From a virus, in IMG/VR virus record IMGVR_UViG_3300031227_000002, positions 1 to 44,919 of that record: a stretch of 44,919 nt of DNA; one strand, written 5' to 3'. Every line of letters starts with the position of its first letter. Position 1 is the first letter of the stretch. The position numbers and the translations under genes were made by a program. Of the stretch, positions 23,893-30,827 are shown in pieces. Under the pieces are notes generated by a model, which worked only from the letters and a program-made list of their open reading frames with translations, did no database searches and was not told where the DNA came from.

Positions 23893-24062
23893 TCTTTTAC
23901 CTTATGGGTTATACCATATGTTTCCTTAATTTCATAACCAAAGTCACCAATGGTTGTAAAGTAACACTTCTTATTTTGTTCAATAAAAGAATTAAATTGG
24001 TTAGTGATTTGTTTTAAATCACTAACACTTAACTCTAATGTATTTATGTTTAATTCAGTCAT
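23889..24062 (-). CDS. Hypothetical small protein, 57 aa
   Basis: 57 residues (MTELNINTLELSVSDLKQIT...): an N-terminal helix, then a beta-like end (YFTTIGDFGYEIKETYG). Starts at an ATG directly after the stop of the SSB-like gene and ends in ATGA with the next. No separate ribosome site. Function unknown. Confidence 0.6.
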   Translation of the reverse strand: MTELNINTLELSVSDLKQITNQFNSFIEQNKKCYFTTIGDFGYEIKETYGITHKVKE

Positions 24063-24730
24063 TCTAACTTAGGTAGTGATATACCTATAATCTCTGTTGC
24101 TCTGATTTCAGATATACCATTCTTAGTCATAATTAACATGGCTTTATCTTTACTCATAGCTGGTAGAGATTTAATAGCACTTACTACACTCTTCTCCAAG
24201 TCATTAAAACCTTTAGTTGTTTCATCTTCTTTTTCACTACCTTTAGATTCAGGTACTTTAGATGAATCAACCTTTTCAACATCACCAGGTACTATCTTAA
24301 TACCATACATATCTGCTGGTTGTTTGGTTTTATCATAAGTAACTTCAAAGCACTTTGCTAAAGGGTCATTACCCATGTCTTTCATTAATTGTATGACTTC
24401 TTCTAATTTTCTATTAGATGTCAATTTAAATGCTTTGACATAGATTGCTCCATCTTTAACAATCTTTCTTTCGTATGATGGAGTTAAAGACATACCAGGA
24501 TACAATGCTCTAAACACCTTACCTTTAAGTACTTTAATTTCTTCAAAATCTCTTTTCTCTCCATCAACTCCTTCAAGTAATCCTTCTTTCACTGGGAATT
24601 GAATAATAGCACCAGTACTATCTTTGATGTCATCATTCCTTTTATCCCATGACTTCCAAATACAAAATTTCTCTTCAACTTCTAAGTCTATTAGTTGGAA
24701 CTTAAAAGCTTTATCTTTCAACCAATCCAT
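24059..24730 (-). CDS. Possible single-strand DNA-binding (OB-like) protein
   Basis: 223 residues. Residues 1-140 are beta-rich with alternating basic and aromatic residues (FKFQLIDLEVEEKFCIWKSW; EIKVLKGKVFRALYPGMSL). Then comes an acidic Ser/Glu-rich linker (about 150-175) and a helical C-terminal domain (VVSAIKSLPAMSKDKAMLIM). The layout OB + linker + helical/winged end resembles RPA/SSB-like proteins, and the place upstream of the helicase fits. There is no sharp motif; this is a tentative call. Confidence 0.4.
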   Translation of the reverse strand: MDWLKDKAFKFQLIDLEVEEKFCIWKSWDKRNDDIKDSTGAIIQFPVKEGLLEGVDGEKRDFEEIKVLKGKVFRALYPGMSLTPSYERKIVKDGAIYVKAFKLTSNRKLEEVIQLMKDMGNDPLAKCFEVTYDKTKQPADMYGIKIVPGDVEKVDSSKVPESKGSEKEDETTKGFNDLEKSVVSAIKSLPAMSKDKAMLIMTKNGISEIRATEIIGISLPKLE

Positions 24731-24765
24731 TTATTACACCTCGTTTAAGTTGCCTTTATGGCATC

Positions 24766-24954
24766 TCATATTGCTGTTTTTATTTCTTTATTTAGTTTCG
24801 CTTCAATATTCTTTGCTCTAATGTTATTAAGGCAAAGGTCACACACTTCATCCATTTCGTATTTATTTTTAATCTTTGGTTTATCAAATCTATGTATTTG
24901 ATTAAAGTATGTACCAACCAAACCACATTCACCACATACTTTAGATTTTGACAT
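24766..24954 (-). CDS. Zinc-finger protein, 62 aa
   Basis: 62 residues with CGEC (7-10) and CDLC (about 39-42) placed as a four-Cys zinc site, similar to HNH-like or ribbon folds, followed by a basic helix (IRAKNIEAKLNKEIK). AGGTAAA lies four bases before the ATG at 24954. The gene overlaps the upstream one by 14 bases. Function unknown; nucleic-acid binding is likely. Confidence 0.7.
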   Translation of the reverse strand: MSKSKVCGECGLVGTYFNQIHRFDKPKIKNKYEMDEVCDLCLNNIRAKNIEAKLNKEIKTAI

Positions 24955-25180
24955 CTGTTTTACCTTTAAGTTTGTAGAAGATAAATCCTTCATATTTAGG
25001 AATGTTATCTCCATGAGGATTAGTAGTTTTAGTTTGAAATACTGTTGATGCTACTACTAATTGTAATGGATGGTCAGCCATCTCATTATACAATTCCTCA
25101 ACTTCTTTACCTGTTTTAAAACTAAAGTGTTTGGTTTTATTATTCCAACCATCTGATTTAACTGTATCGTTAAATCCCAT
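24941..25180 (-). CDS. Hypothetical protein, 79 aa
   Basis: 79 residues (MGFNDTVKSDGWNNKTKHFS...), ending in a beta hairpin (YEGFIFYKLKGKTDVKI). The ATG overlaps the stop of the preceding gene. The centre, LYNEMADHPLQLVVASTVFQ, looks like an ordered helix-strand. No family recognised. Confidence 0.6.
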   Translation of the reverse strand: MGFNDTVKSDGWNNKTKHFSFKTGKEVEELYNEMADHPLQLVVASTVFQTKTTNPHGDNIPKYEGFIFYKLKGKTDVKI

Positions 25181-25368
25181 TAGATACCACCAGAGAAGTT
25201 ATGTTCACTAATCTTAGTGTTTAACTTCTTACAATATTCTTCTGCTTTAATCCAAGCTTCTTCAATTGTTGGTGCATATACTTTAACTTTACCACTCATT
25301 TGGTTCTTAGCATTTACACTAATCTCAACACTATTAGGTTGTTCTATGTCTTTTTGTATTTCACTCAT
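25180..25368 (-). CDS. Hypothetical protein, 62 aa
   Basis: 62 residues (MSEIQKDIEQPNSVEISVNA...). A strand pair is followed by an amphipathic helix, EEAWIKAEEYCKKLNTKISE, the form seen in small dimeric or ferredoxin-like halves. AGGTGG lies six bases before the ATG. Function unknown. Confidence 0.65.
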   Translation of the reverse strand: MSEIQKDIEQPNSVEISVNAKNQMSGKVKVYAPTIEEAWIKAEEYCKKLNTKISEHNFSGGI

Positions 25369-25387
25369 TTAATCCACCTCATTTATT

Positions 25388-25558
25388 TTATTTGTAAAAT
25401 AGAAACTCTGCAATTAATTGCCATTTAATCTCATGATAATTCTCAATAAAATAAGCATCTAAAACTTCAAAGGATTCATATATCTGTGGTATATCCCCTT
25501 CAATTATATATATATCTTGATACTCTGATTCAATTGATTGTATATCTTCATTTACCAT
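25388..25558 (-). CDS. Acidic mini-protein, 56 aa
   Basis: 56 residues, strongly acidic (MVNEDIQSIESEYQDIYIIE...), with aromatic residues to the end (WQLIAEFLFYK). GAGGTATAAAG directly precedes the ATG. Small acidic early proteins often act as protein or DNA mimics against host defence; nothing here proves that. Function unknown. Confidence 0.6.
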   Translation of the reverse strand: MVNEDIQSIESEYQDIYIIEGDIPQIYESFEVLDAYFIENYHEIKWQLIAEFLFYK

Positions 25559-25580
25559 CTTTATACCTCTTTAAGAATGA

Positions 25581-25618
25581 TTAAATATAAAAAGCAGTTT
25601 AAGTCATGCTTAGGACTT
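25581..25618 (-). terminator. Hairpin with U-rich tract
   Basis: On the - strand AAGTC-ctaagcat-GACTT (25601-25618) is followed by a T-rich tract CTTTTTATATTT (25583-25594). It lies 25 bases past the stop of the gene at 25643 and before the ribosome site of the gene at 25558. Reads as a terminator or attenuator between two early transcription units. Confidence 0.45.
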
Positions 25619-25642
25619 GGTTTATAGTCACTTAGAACAAAC

Positions 25643-25864
25643 TTATTGTTCTAGTTCTTTCTGCATTTCTCTTAGCTGTGCTTTGTACTCTTCAGATTCA
25701 CTACAAGCATTTATTCCTGCTTCAAGAATATCTCTGTTAGAAAACCCACCAATCTTTGTTACTCTGGTGTACTTCTTAATTACGTCATTATCTTCTTCAA
25801 CGTCTAATGTAGTTGTTACATACTTCTTTGCTTTTACTTCTGGTACTGCTACTTCTTCACCCAT
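25643..25864 (-). CDS. Hypothetical protein, 73 aa
   Basis: 73 residues (MGEEVAVPEVKAKKYVTTTL...). A basic/beta N-terminus leads to NRDILEAGINACSESEEYKA and a charged C-terminal helix (QLREMQKELEQ). GAGGTGTAA lies six bases before the ATG at 25864. An own promoter (TTTATAAA near 25961-25968) and a palindrome in the leader suggest separate control. Function unknown; the size and basic start would allow a regulator. Confidence 0.6.
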   Translation of the reverse strand: MGEEVAVPEVKAKKYVTTTLDVEEDNDVIKKYTRVTKIGGFSNRDILEAGINACSESEEYKAQLREMQKELEQ

Positions 25865-25900
25865 TATCTTACACCTCTGTGTATATTTCATTCAAAATCT

Positions 25901-25925
25901 TTCTGGTTAAGATATTTAACCAGAA
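25901..25925. promoter_or_regulatory. 25-bp perfect palindrome (operator or leader hairpin)
   Basis: TTCTGGTTAA-gatat-TTAACCAGAA: ten-base perfect arms with a five-base spacer. It lies 36 bases upstream of the gene at 25864 and just downstream of a - strand TATA-like box (TTTATAAA, about 25961-25968), in the leader or start region. It fits a dimeric repressor site; as RNA it would form a 10-bp hairpin. Confidence 0.65.
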
Positions 25926-25989
25926 CCCTACAATTACTTGAAATAAAGGTAAATCCCTTTATAAACTTATCTATTTTACTACTTTTATA

Positions 25990-26262
25990 TCAGTCGGATA
26001 GCAACTCTGATAGTTCAGCTTTAGTCATCTCCTTCCAACTCTTAACTTTCTTCTTTTTAGCTGATGCAATTCTTTTCTTAGCTGGTCTAATATCATCGAA
26101 TAACTTTTGAATTAAATCTGGTTCAGCTGCCTTTAATTCAATATAACATTTACTTGTTTTATGAAACATCATTCCTTTCCAAAAGATTGCTTCACCTGCT
26201 TCAACACGTTTAATAACCATGTTAACTGCTTTCATATTTATTACCATTTCTAATTTGTCCAT
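25990..26262 (-). CDS. Small basic protein with a SAP/Rho-N-like end
   Basis: 90 residues. The C-terminus KSWKEMTKAELSELLSD resembles the first helix of SAP or Rho-N type nucleic-acid-binding motifs ('LTKAELxELL'). A Lys-rich stretch (AKKRIASAKKKKVK) precedes it. The N-terminal part is a beta/helix mix with GEAIFWKGMMFHKTSKCYIE. AGGTGA lies seven bases before the ATG. DNA- or RNA-binding is likely. Confidence 0.6.
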   Translation of the reverse strand: MDKLEMVINMKAVNMVIKRVEAGEAIFWKGMMFHKTSKCYIELKAAEPDLIQKLFDDIRPAKKRIASAKKKKVKSWKEMTKAELSELLSD

Positions 26263-26274
26263 TGTTTTATCACC

Positions 26275-26721
26275 TCATTTATTTAACCATTTAAATAATG
26301 TTTTATCATTATATTTATAACTTTGTCTATTGTGTTTTTTATAACTAATGGTTGCTTTTAATCTATGTTCATCACACAATCTAAAATGTTTCTTAGTTAT
26401 TGGATTAAGACTAACATGTTGATTACATCCAGTATATACACAAATATGAAAATGATGTCTAATCCTTCTATCTTTGTCAAGTAATTCTTTTGCAGCTTGT
26501 TTTCCTTGTGCTTTAATTTCTTCATGAAACCTTCCAAGTAACTCACTAGCTTCAATTCCCATTCCCCTCATTCTTAAATCCCTTATAGTATCTTGAGTAA
26601 TAGGTATTATAGCTTTATTCTTACTCTTATTCTCTACATTATCCATTGCTTCTTTAGCATATATCTTTCTTAATTCATTATATGTACCTTTTGGTATTCT
26701 TTTACTTTTATATATTACCAT
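26275..26721 (-). CDS. Basic protein with a His/Cys metal site
   Basis: 148 residues. The first 100 are helical and basic (GTYNELRKIYAKEAMDNVEN; GRFHEEIKAQGKQAAKELLD). Then HHFHICVYTGCNQHV and HFRLCDEHRLKATI supply Cys and His for a zinc site. The end is basic. Starts just past the SWIM gene's stop; AGGTTGA is a weak ribosome site. Likely nucleic-acid binding; no family assigned. Confidence 0.6.
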   Translation of the reverse strand: MVIYKSKRIPKGTYNELRKIYAKEAMDNVENKSKNKAIIPITQDTIRDLRMRGMGIEASELLGRFHEEIKAQGKQAAKELLDKDRRIRHHFHICVYTGCNQHVSLNPITKKHFRLCDEHRLKATISYKKHNRQSYKYNDKTLFKWLNK

Positions 26722-26722
26722 C

Positions 26723-27049
26723 TTACTTCAACCTTATAAATTTATGTTTATGTTCAATTATTATTTGTCTGTTAAGTAGATACTCAATCTTCTCATCACC
26801 AAATAACTTATATGCTTCATCAACATCAATACCTTTTTCAAATACAGATTCTTTCTTTATTTGACTTATGTTCTCAGACTTTAATTGAAAGAAAGCAGCA
26901 ATCATATGTTTACATTTACCATTAACTTTCTTTTGTCTATGAAGATAATCAGGACAAGTACATGAATACATTGTCACATCATACCATCTACCTATAGTAC
27001 TTGATTCTACATGTGCAAACTTATTATCTGTTGAGTATTCTATTTTCAT
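26723..27049 (-). CDS. SWIM zinc-finger protein
   Basis: 108 residues. YSCTCPDYLHRQKKVNGKCK followed by HMIAAFF is a SWIM zinc finger (CxCx(n)CxH), found in DNA-binding and recombination-linked proteins. The rest is a short helical tail. GAGGTAC lies seven bases before the ATG at 27049; a TTG reading 15 bases longer is less likely. It overlaps the upstream gene by 26 bases. SWIM proteins in archaea act in transcription or repair complexes; the partner here is unknown. Confidence 0.8.
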   Translation of the reverse strand: MKIEYSTDNKFAHVESSTIGRWYDVTMYSCTCPDYLHRQKKVNGKCKHMIAAFFQLKSENISQIKKESVFEKGIDVDEAYKLFGDEKIEYLLNRQIIIEHKHKFIRLK

Positions 27050-27314
27050 TTGGAAGTACCTCAAACTTACTTACATCATTACCTTCATGAACAACATAAT
27101 ATGATGTTCCAAGTAAGGGTGGTTTAGATATTGGTATTGAACATTCTAATTTATTATTGTATATTAAATAATGTCCATTTTGACAAACTCTATGAAAACC
27201 ATAATTAATCATGACCATTGAGAATTCTTCACAAAATTGACAATATGCTTTACCTTTTTTAAGTATTACATTACCACCTTTATCTACTTTATTAACAATC
27301 ATATGTACTCCCAT
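27024..27314 (-). CDS. Zinc-ribbon-like protein, 96 aa
   Basis: 96 residues. CQFC (25-28) and CQNGH (about 44-48) suggest a zinc site with strands around it (GGNVILKKGKAYCQF; GHYLIYNNKLECSIPI). AGGTGATA lies five bases before the ATG. The T-rich tract of the 27377 terminator lies just upstream, so this gene probably begins a new transcript (TCAAATATAAAAAG just 5' of the ribosome site). Confidence 0.65.
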   Translation of the reverse strand: MGVHMIVNKVDKGGNVILKKGKAYCQFCEEFSMVMINYGFHRVCQNGHYLIYNNKLECSIPISKPPLLGTSYYVVHEGNDVSKFEVLPNENRILNR

Positions 27315-27345
27315 TAAATATCACCTATCTTTTTATATTTGAATA

Positions 27346-27376
27346 AAAAATAAAAAAATGTGGTTGATTAGACCAC
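27346..27376 (-). terminator. Hairpin terminator after the 27377 gene
   Basis: On the - strand GTGGT-ctaatca-ACCAC (27360-27376) is followed at once by a long T-run interrupted by single A bases (27346-27359). It starts directly after the stop of the 27377-27778 gene. This is the clearest terminator in the early block. Confidence 0.7.
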
Positions 27377-27778
27377 TTAAATTAAACCCTGTTCTTTAGC
27401 ATCTTTAATTGCTTCAATGATTTCTTCTTTAGTTATTGGTGCACCTTTAAAGCCACCACCTCTACCAAAGTCACTTGGTGTTCTCTTACCAAAGTTATCA
27501 TCTACATTGTCATGAGCTGATAGTACCATCTCTGCTATTAATTTCTTCATTCCTAATCTGGAATTCTTTGCTACTGCTATTGCTTTATCAGCAATTACTT
27601 TCTCTACAGGGTCAAGTAAATCAAACTTAGCTCCAATCCATTGTACGTCTGGATTAGAGTGTCTACCAGACCTCTTAACATCTCTTTTGTCTACTACTTC
27701 TTCAACATCACTATCTTCTTCTTCAGGTGAAGAATCATCTTCAACCAAATCTTCTCCCACTTCATTCTCTTCTGTCAT
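27377..27778 (-). CDS. Acidic hypothetical protein, 133 aa
   Basis: 133 residues. A very acidic N-terminus (first 35 residues mostly Glu/Asp), then a helical domain (VEKVIADKAIAVAKNSRLGM KKLIAEMVLSAHD), a Gly-rich linker (SDFGRGGGFKGAP) and a final helix (KEEIIEAIKDAKEQ). GAGGTACAAAAC precedes the ATG. No family recognised. The acidic head might mimic DNA or bind a basic partner. Confidence 0.65.
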   Translation of the reverse strand: MTEENEVGEDLVEDDSSPEEEDSDVEEVVDKRDVKRSGRHSNPDVQWIGAKFDLLDPVEKVIADKAIAVAKNSRLGMKKLIAEMVLSAHDNVDDNFGKRTPSDFGRGGGFKGAPITKEEIIEAIKDAKEQGLI

Positions 27779-27795
27779 GTTTTGTACCTCATATT

Positions 27796-28164
27796 TTATT
27801 CATCTTTATCCGATGATTGTAATGTTCTATCAAATGCCTCATTAAATACGTCTTCTAATTGGTCTATATCATCTATTGATTCATCTACACTCCTCAACAA
27901 CATTCTTTTTCCTTTAGCTGTAAAAGGAAATAAAACTGTTGTTATAAGTATTGATGAATGCATCCTAATATCTTTGTGTTTTAACTTAGCTAAAAGCAAC
28001 ATAAAATCAAATATTATTTTAGTTAGATTCATACTTGCTTTTTTAATTGGGTCATCATTAGTATTCAACTTCAACTCTGTTAAATCTTTAGATACTTGTT
28101 CTTCAGTTCTCCCAGTTAAATCAGCTAATATTTTTCTACTATCTTTCATTAACTTCTCATCCAT
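27796..28164 (-). CDS. Helical hypothetical protein, 122 aa
   Basis: 122 residues (MDEKLMKDSRKILADLTGRT...), helical throughout, with KASMNLTKIIFDFMLLLAKL in the centre and an acidic end. The ATG at 28164 is four bases after the upstream stop; longer readings inside the upstream gene lack a ribosome site. It pairs with the next gene upstream as a coupled duo. Function unknown. Confidence 0.6.
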   Translation of the reverse strand: MDEKLMKDSRKILADLTGRTEEQVSKDLTELKLNTNDDPIKKASMNLTKIIFDFMLLLAKLKHKDIRMHSSILITTVLFPFTAKGKRMLLRSVDESIDDIDQLEDVFNEAFDRTLQSSDKDE

Positions 28165-28168
28165 TTCT

Positions 28169-28564
28169 TTATTCAATTTCAATCCCCTTCCATTCATTAT
28201 CACAATAATAATCAATTTCTCTTAGGTCAGCTATAAACTTAACAACATCCCCATTAACTTTCAAATAACTATAAACTAATACTTTAAGTGCTGTGTTGTT
28301 TTGTTCTCTGTTATCATCATTTCTACCCATAACACTCATAGCTAACCAATCAAATATTCTATATCTTGGTGCAGTTAAATCAAATTTGGTTTGTGCTAAC
28401 CAAATATCTGTTGCTCCAAAATATTCCATTGTTGCTAATATAGTATTAACATCATCTTTATCTAATTTGTTAGCAATACTCTCTTCATCACCATCAATCT
28501 CTGGCTCTGATTTCCTACCAACTTCTAAAAGTTTGTTCCAAACTTTACTTGTTTTCTCATTCAT
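28169..28564 (-). CDS. Hypothetical protein, 131 aa
   Basis: 131 residues (MNEKTSKVWNKLLEVGRKSE...). Helical, with WLAQTKFDLTAPRYRIFDWL in the middle and DYYCDNEWKGIEIE at the end. GGAGGTAA lies four bases before the ATG. First gene after a 400-bp gene-free region (28565-28960) that may carry its promoter (GAATATAAAAAATAAT near 28594-28609). Function unknown. Confidence 0.65.
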   Translation of the reverse strand: MNEKTSKVWNKLLEVGRKSEPEIDGDEESIANKLDKDDVNTILATMEYFGATDIWLAQTKFDLTAPRYRIFDWLAMSVMGRNDDNREQNNTALKVLVYSYLKVNGDVVKFIADLREIDYYCDNEWKGIEIE

Positions 28565-28682
28565 TTTATTACCTCCATTAATTTTATTCTTATTATTTTT
28601 TATATTCTATTTCAAGTCAAAAAGGAATATTTTTAATATCGTGTTATTTTATTCTTCTATTCTCTTTCAAAATCGTTTTTAA

Positions 28683-28776
28683 GACGTAAATAAGACGAAA
28701 TAAAGGAATATTATTAAATACTCAATAAAGTATATGCCTAAAAATAATATTCCCTTAAATCGCTTTATTTTACGTC
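28683..28776. repeat. Long three-part stem-loop with GACGTAAAATAA ends
   Basis: Outer arms GACGAAATAAAG (28694-28705) and CTTTATTTTACGTC (28763-28776), inner arms GGAATATTATT (28705-28715) and AATAATATTCC (28743-28753, exact), and a tip ATACT-caataa-AGTAT (28718-28733). GACGTAAATAAGACG at the left edge and the reverse of ATGACGTAAAATAA at the right edge recall the element at 15659-15674. It could form a cruciform or a strong bidirectional terminator. It lies in a gene-free stretch. Confidence 0.7.
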
Positions 28777-28817
28777 ATCTCTTCTTCCCTTCAAAAACCC
28801 TCCAAATTAATTAAAAT

Positions 28818-28960
28818 ACTGTTCAAGTAGCACACCCAAGTATAAACCCAAGTCTATCCAAAGATAGATGGAGAGGATAAATGACGTGGGAGAAAGCCAA
28901 ATGGCAAGGGTAGCAAATTAACCTTTGTAAATGACAAAGAACCACTACTTGGATATCAGT
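28818..28960 (+). ncRNA. Candidate structured RNA (orientation uncertain)
   Basis: The region closes with ACTG/CAGT (28818-28821 with 28957-28960) and CAAGTAG/CTACTTG (28824-28830 with 28945-28951). Inside lie three hairpins: TCTATC-caaa-GATAGA (28853-28868), GCC-aaat-GGC (28896-28905) and CTTTGT-aaatg-ACAAAG (28923-28939). It is less A+T-rich than its surroundings and has no open frame. Loops on the + strand are purine-rich, which favours that strand. No known ribozyme, riboswitch or tRNA pattern was recognised. Confidence 0.5.
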
Positions 28961-29092
28961 TTAATCAACCCAAAGTTTAAGTATTCTACTTGACGTTCCA
29001 AATGTTACTGTAGTTATCTTGTCCTTGATACCCAATGCTCTTGCTAATTCATCATAACTCAAATCATAATGAGTTTCAGTTGTTTTCTTCAT
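28961..29092 (-). CDS. Hypothetical mini-protein, 43 aa
   Basis: 43 residues (MKKTTETHYDLSYDELARAL...), with 'LSYDELARALGIKDKITTV' looking like a short helix-turn-helix start or a UBA-like piece, and a beta end. GGGAGGA lies five bases before the ATG. A longer reading would begin inside the upstream gene without a ribosome site. Its stop lies at the edge of the structured RNA candidate. Confidence 0.55.
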   Translation of the reverse strand: MKKTTETHYDLSYDELARALGIKDKITTVTFGTSSRILKLWVD

Positions 29093-29228
29093 CGTATTCC
29101 TCCCTTGATTCAAATGATTTACAATCAATCTTACCTTCCCATGCTTCATCAGATTCATTAACTTTACATTCAGCAAAGTTAACATCTAATTCTTCATAGT
29201 AATGTTTACACATATGACAATCACTCAT
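29076..29228 (-). CDS. Cys-rich mini-protein, 50 aa
   Basis: 50 residues with CHMC (4-7), then AECK and DCKS, four or five Cys in all: a probable zinc-binding fold like the small phage 'CxxCxxxY' proteins. AGGTGAATAAA precedes the ATG at 29228. Acidic end. Function unknown. Confidence 0.65.
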   Translation of the reverse strand: MSDCHMCKHYYEELDVNFAECKVNESDEAWEGKIDCKSFESREEYDEENN

Positions 29229-29229
29229 T

Positions 29230-29451
29230 TTATTCACCTTTATAATCAATTTCAATATAACCTTTACCATCCCATTCTTGAATATAAGCAGAATCAATAC
29301 CCCCATGTAATAGATATTCTTTGTATTTATATCTAACCCAGTGTGGATTAAAATTACCACACATTCCCTTTGAAAAAGGTACTCTATATATTGATTTTAA
29401 ATATTTATGTGTATATTTATTACATACACTAATCTCCATTTTGTCTTTCAT
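29230..29451 (-). CDS. Hypothetical protein, 73 aa
   Basis: 73 residues (MKDKMEISVCNKYTHKYLKS...), aromatic and basic, ending in DGKGYIEIDYKGE. The ATG follows the upstream stop by two bases; no AGGTGA is present (GGTTTTAAAA), so coupling is likely. No family recognised. Confidence 0.6.
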   Translation of the reverse strand: MKDKMEISVCNKYTHKYLKSIYRVPFSKGMCGNFNPHWVRYKYKEYLLHGGIDSAYIQEWDGKGYIEIDYKGE

Positions 29452-29453
29452 TT

Positions 29454-29726
29454 TTAAAACCTATACATTCCAAATGCTTCATCATCACAATCAACCATTT
29501 GTCTAATTATCTTTTCACCAAATACTTTATCTCCATGTCTCCTAATATAATCTAAAGTCATTGTTGGTCTATTATAATATATTGTCCAATCATGATAGCC
29601 TAATCCTCTTACAGCTATCCATTTAATCTCACCCTTAACTATTTGAGGATAAGAACCAATACCAGATGCTATCTCAGCACCAGGTATCATATCCTTTAGT
29701 TTTTGTAATGTTAACAATGTTACCAC
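29454..29726 (-). CDS. Hypothetical protein, 90 aa
   Basis: 90 residues (starts MVTLLTLQKLKDMIPGAEIA from GTG at 29726). The middle, KWIAVRGLGYHDWTIYYNRP, is beta-like and aromatic. The GTG overlaps the stop of the mini-gene upstream (AAGTGGTAA), which supports this start; a TTG at 29717 is an alternative. No family recognised. Confidence 0.6.
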   Translation of the reverse strand: MVTLLTLQKLKDMIPGAEIASGIGSYPQIVKGEIKWIAVRGLGYHDWTIYYNRPTMTLDYIRRHGDKVFGEKIIRQMVDCDDEAFGMYRF

Positions 29727-29812
29727 TTCCTTTTACCATAATAAAAATTCAATAAGAAAGTAAAAAATATATCTTTCAATCCAATCTTTGTTACTCTTTT
29801 CATTGTCATCAT
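29720..29812 (-). CDS. Very small hydrophobic peptide, 30 aa
   Basis: 30 residues (MMTMKRVTKIGLKDIFFTFL...), with a hydrophobic run and basic ends, suggesting membrane association. GGGTGAT lies five bases before the first ATG. The stop overlaps the GTG of the next gene. It fills its gap exactly, so it is probably translated, but 30 residues is near the limit of certainty. Confidence 0.45.
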   Translation of the reverse strand: MMTMKRVTKIGLKDIFFTFLLNFYYGKRKW

Positions 29813-29813
29813 T

Positions 29814-30410
29814 TCAATCACCCTTTATTTTTAATGATTCAATAAAGTTATATATGTCTGGTATATTTAATTTGTTATCTTCAATATACTCACTAACTTT
29901 ATCATTATATTCAACATTTAATTCATCATGAGCCATATCCTTTAGATTCTCAATAGCATTTTCTTTAATACTATCAGGTAATCCATTAATTGCGTCAAGT
30001 TCTTCTTCAAATCCAGCATAAATTATATCCTTTTCTTCAATTGAATAATAACTATAATGCAAATCATCGTATTTAACACTTGCAATATAATTCAATTCTC
30101 TTTCAATCCTATACTTAATTGATTTCTTAATGCTTTTATCAAGAAGTTTTTTAAAGAATCCAATTGACATGTGTCTTCTTTCATATTCAACTTTATCATC
30201 TTCTTCAAAGTCAATTTTATTAGTTGAAGCAGATATTTTATACTCAAATACTGCTTTATCTTTTAAAAAGTTAAAAGAACTCATTTGTAGAGTTATTGTT
30301 ACACAACCATAAGTATATATGGTGTATATTTTACCCCATTCTTGTTTAGACATATTCATATTAATTATTTGAGGTATGTCTAGTTTATTCTTTCTCAATG
30401 CTAATTTCAT
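29814..30410 (-). CDS. Hypothetical protein, 198 aa
   Basis: 198 residues (MKLALRKNKLDIPQIINMNM...). A beta-rich N-terminal half (KIYTIYTYGCVTITLQMSSF; AVFEYKISASTNKIDFE) is followed by a charged helical half (KKLLDKSIKKSIKYRIEREL; acidic end). The ATG at 30410 is one base past the upstream stop. No family recognised; the size and mixed fold would fit an enzyme accessory or binding protein. Confidence 0.6.
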   Translation of the reverse strand: MKLALRKNKLDIPQIINMNMSKQEWGKIYTIYTYGCVTITLQMSSFNFLKDKAVFEYKISASTNKIDFEEDDKVEYERRHMSIGFFKKLLDKSIKKSIKYRIERELNYIASVKYDDLHYSYYSIEEKDIIYAGFEEELDAINGLPDSIKENAIENLKDMAHDELNVEYNDKVSEYIEDNKLNIPDIYNFIESLKIKGD

Positions 30411-30411
30411 C

Positions 30412-30717
30412 TTAGTTACCCAACTTAACATTCTTATTTATTCTTTTAACACCATTCTTTAATTGATGTCTTAGATGTCCAATTGAACCAACTGCTCTTT
30501 TAATCTTTCTAGATATCTCTGTATTCTTCCAACCTTCCTCAATTAGTTTCTTTACATCTAATACTTCAGTCATTGTCCAAAAACCAACCTTAAATCCCCT
30601 CTTAATCTTTGGTTTACTCTTTACTGTTGTAGATACATTAACTGCACTCAAAGGAACTAACTGTTTAAACTCCTCTATTGTACATCTAACCAACTTACCT
30701 CTTATTCTCACTATCAT
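30412..30717 (-). CDS. HTH (Myb/GcrA-like) DNA-binding protein
   Basis: 101 residues. WTMTEVLDVKKLIEEGWKNT EISRKIKRAVGSIGHLRHQL-type sequence (about 48-88) matches the 'W..xE...L..L...G.s..eIA..l.Rs..sV..r' pattern of Myb/SANT and GcrA-like helix-turn-helix domains. Flanks are very basic. GGAGGAAA lies four bases before the ATG. The best candidate in this genome for a transcription factor acting at the repeated operator-like sites, which is inference only. Confidence 0.65.
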   Translation of the reverse strand: MIVRIRGKLVRCTIEEFKQLVPLSAVNVSTTVKSKPKIKRGFKVGFWTMTEVLDVKKLIEEGWKNTEISRKIKRAVGSIGHLRHQLKNGVKRINKNVKLGN

Positions 30718-30730
30718 TTTATTTCCTCCA

Positions 30731-30826
30731 TTATATTATTTTAAATTGAACTAATAGCCAACCAATGACTACAATTAAAAATATGATTAAGAATATATCT
30801 TCACCATCTAAATCGTCGATACTCAT
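30731..30826 (-). CDS. Mini membrane protein, 31 aa
   Basis: 31 residues: acidic start (MSIDDLDGEDIF) then one membrane helix (LIIFLIVVIGWLLVQFKII). GGAGGA lies about 13 bases before the ATG, a long spacing. Third of three neighbouring single-span mini-proteins (30731-31033). Function unknown. Confidence 0.5.
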   Translation of the reverse strand: MSIDDLDGEDIFLIIFLIVVIGWLLVQFKII

Positions 30827-30827
30827 T

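Noticed and set aside
28818-28960. Known ribozyme (hammerhead, twister) or RNase P RNA
   Set aside because: The conserved core bases of those classes are not present on either strand; kept only as an unclassified structured RNA.
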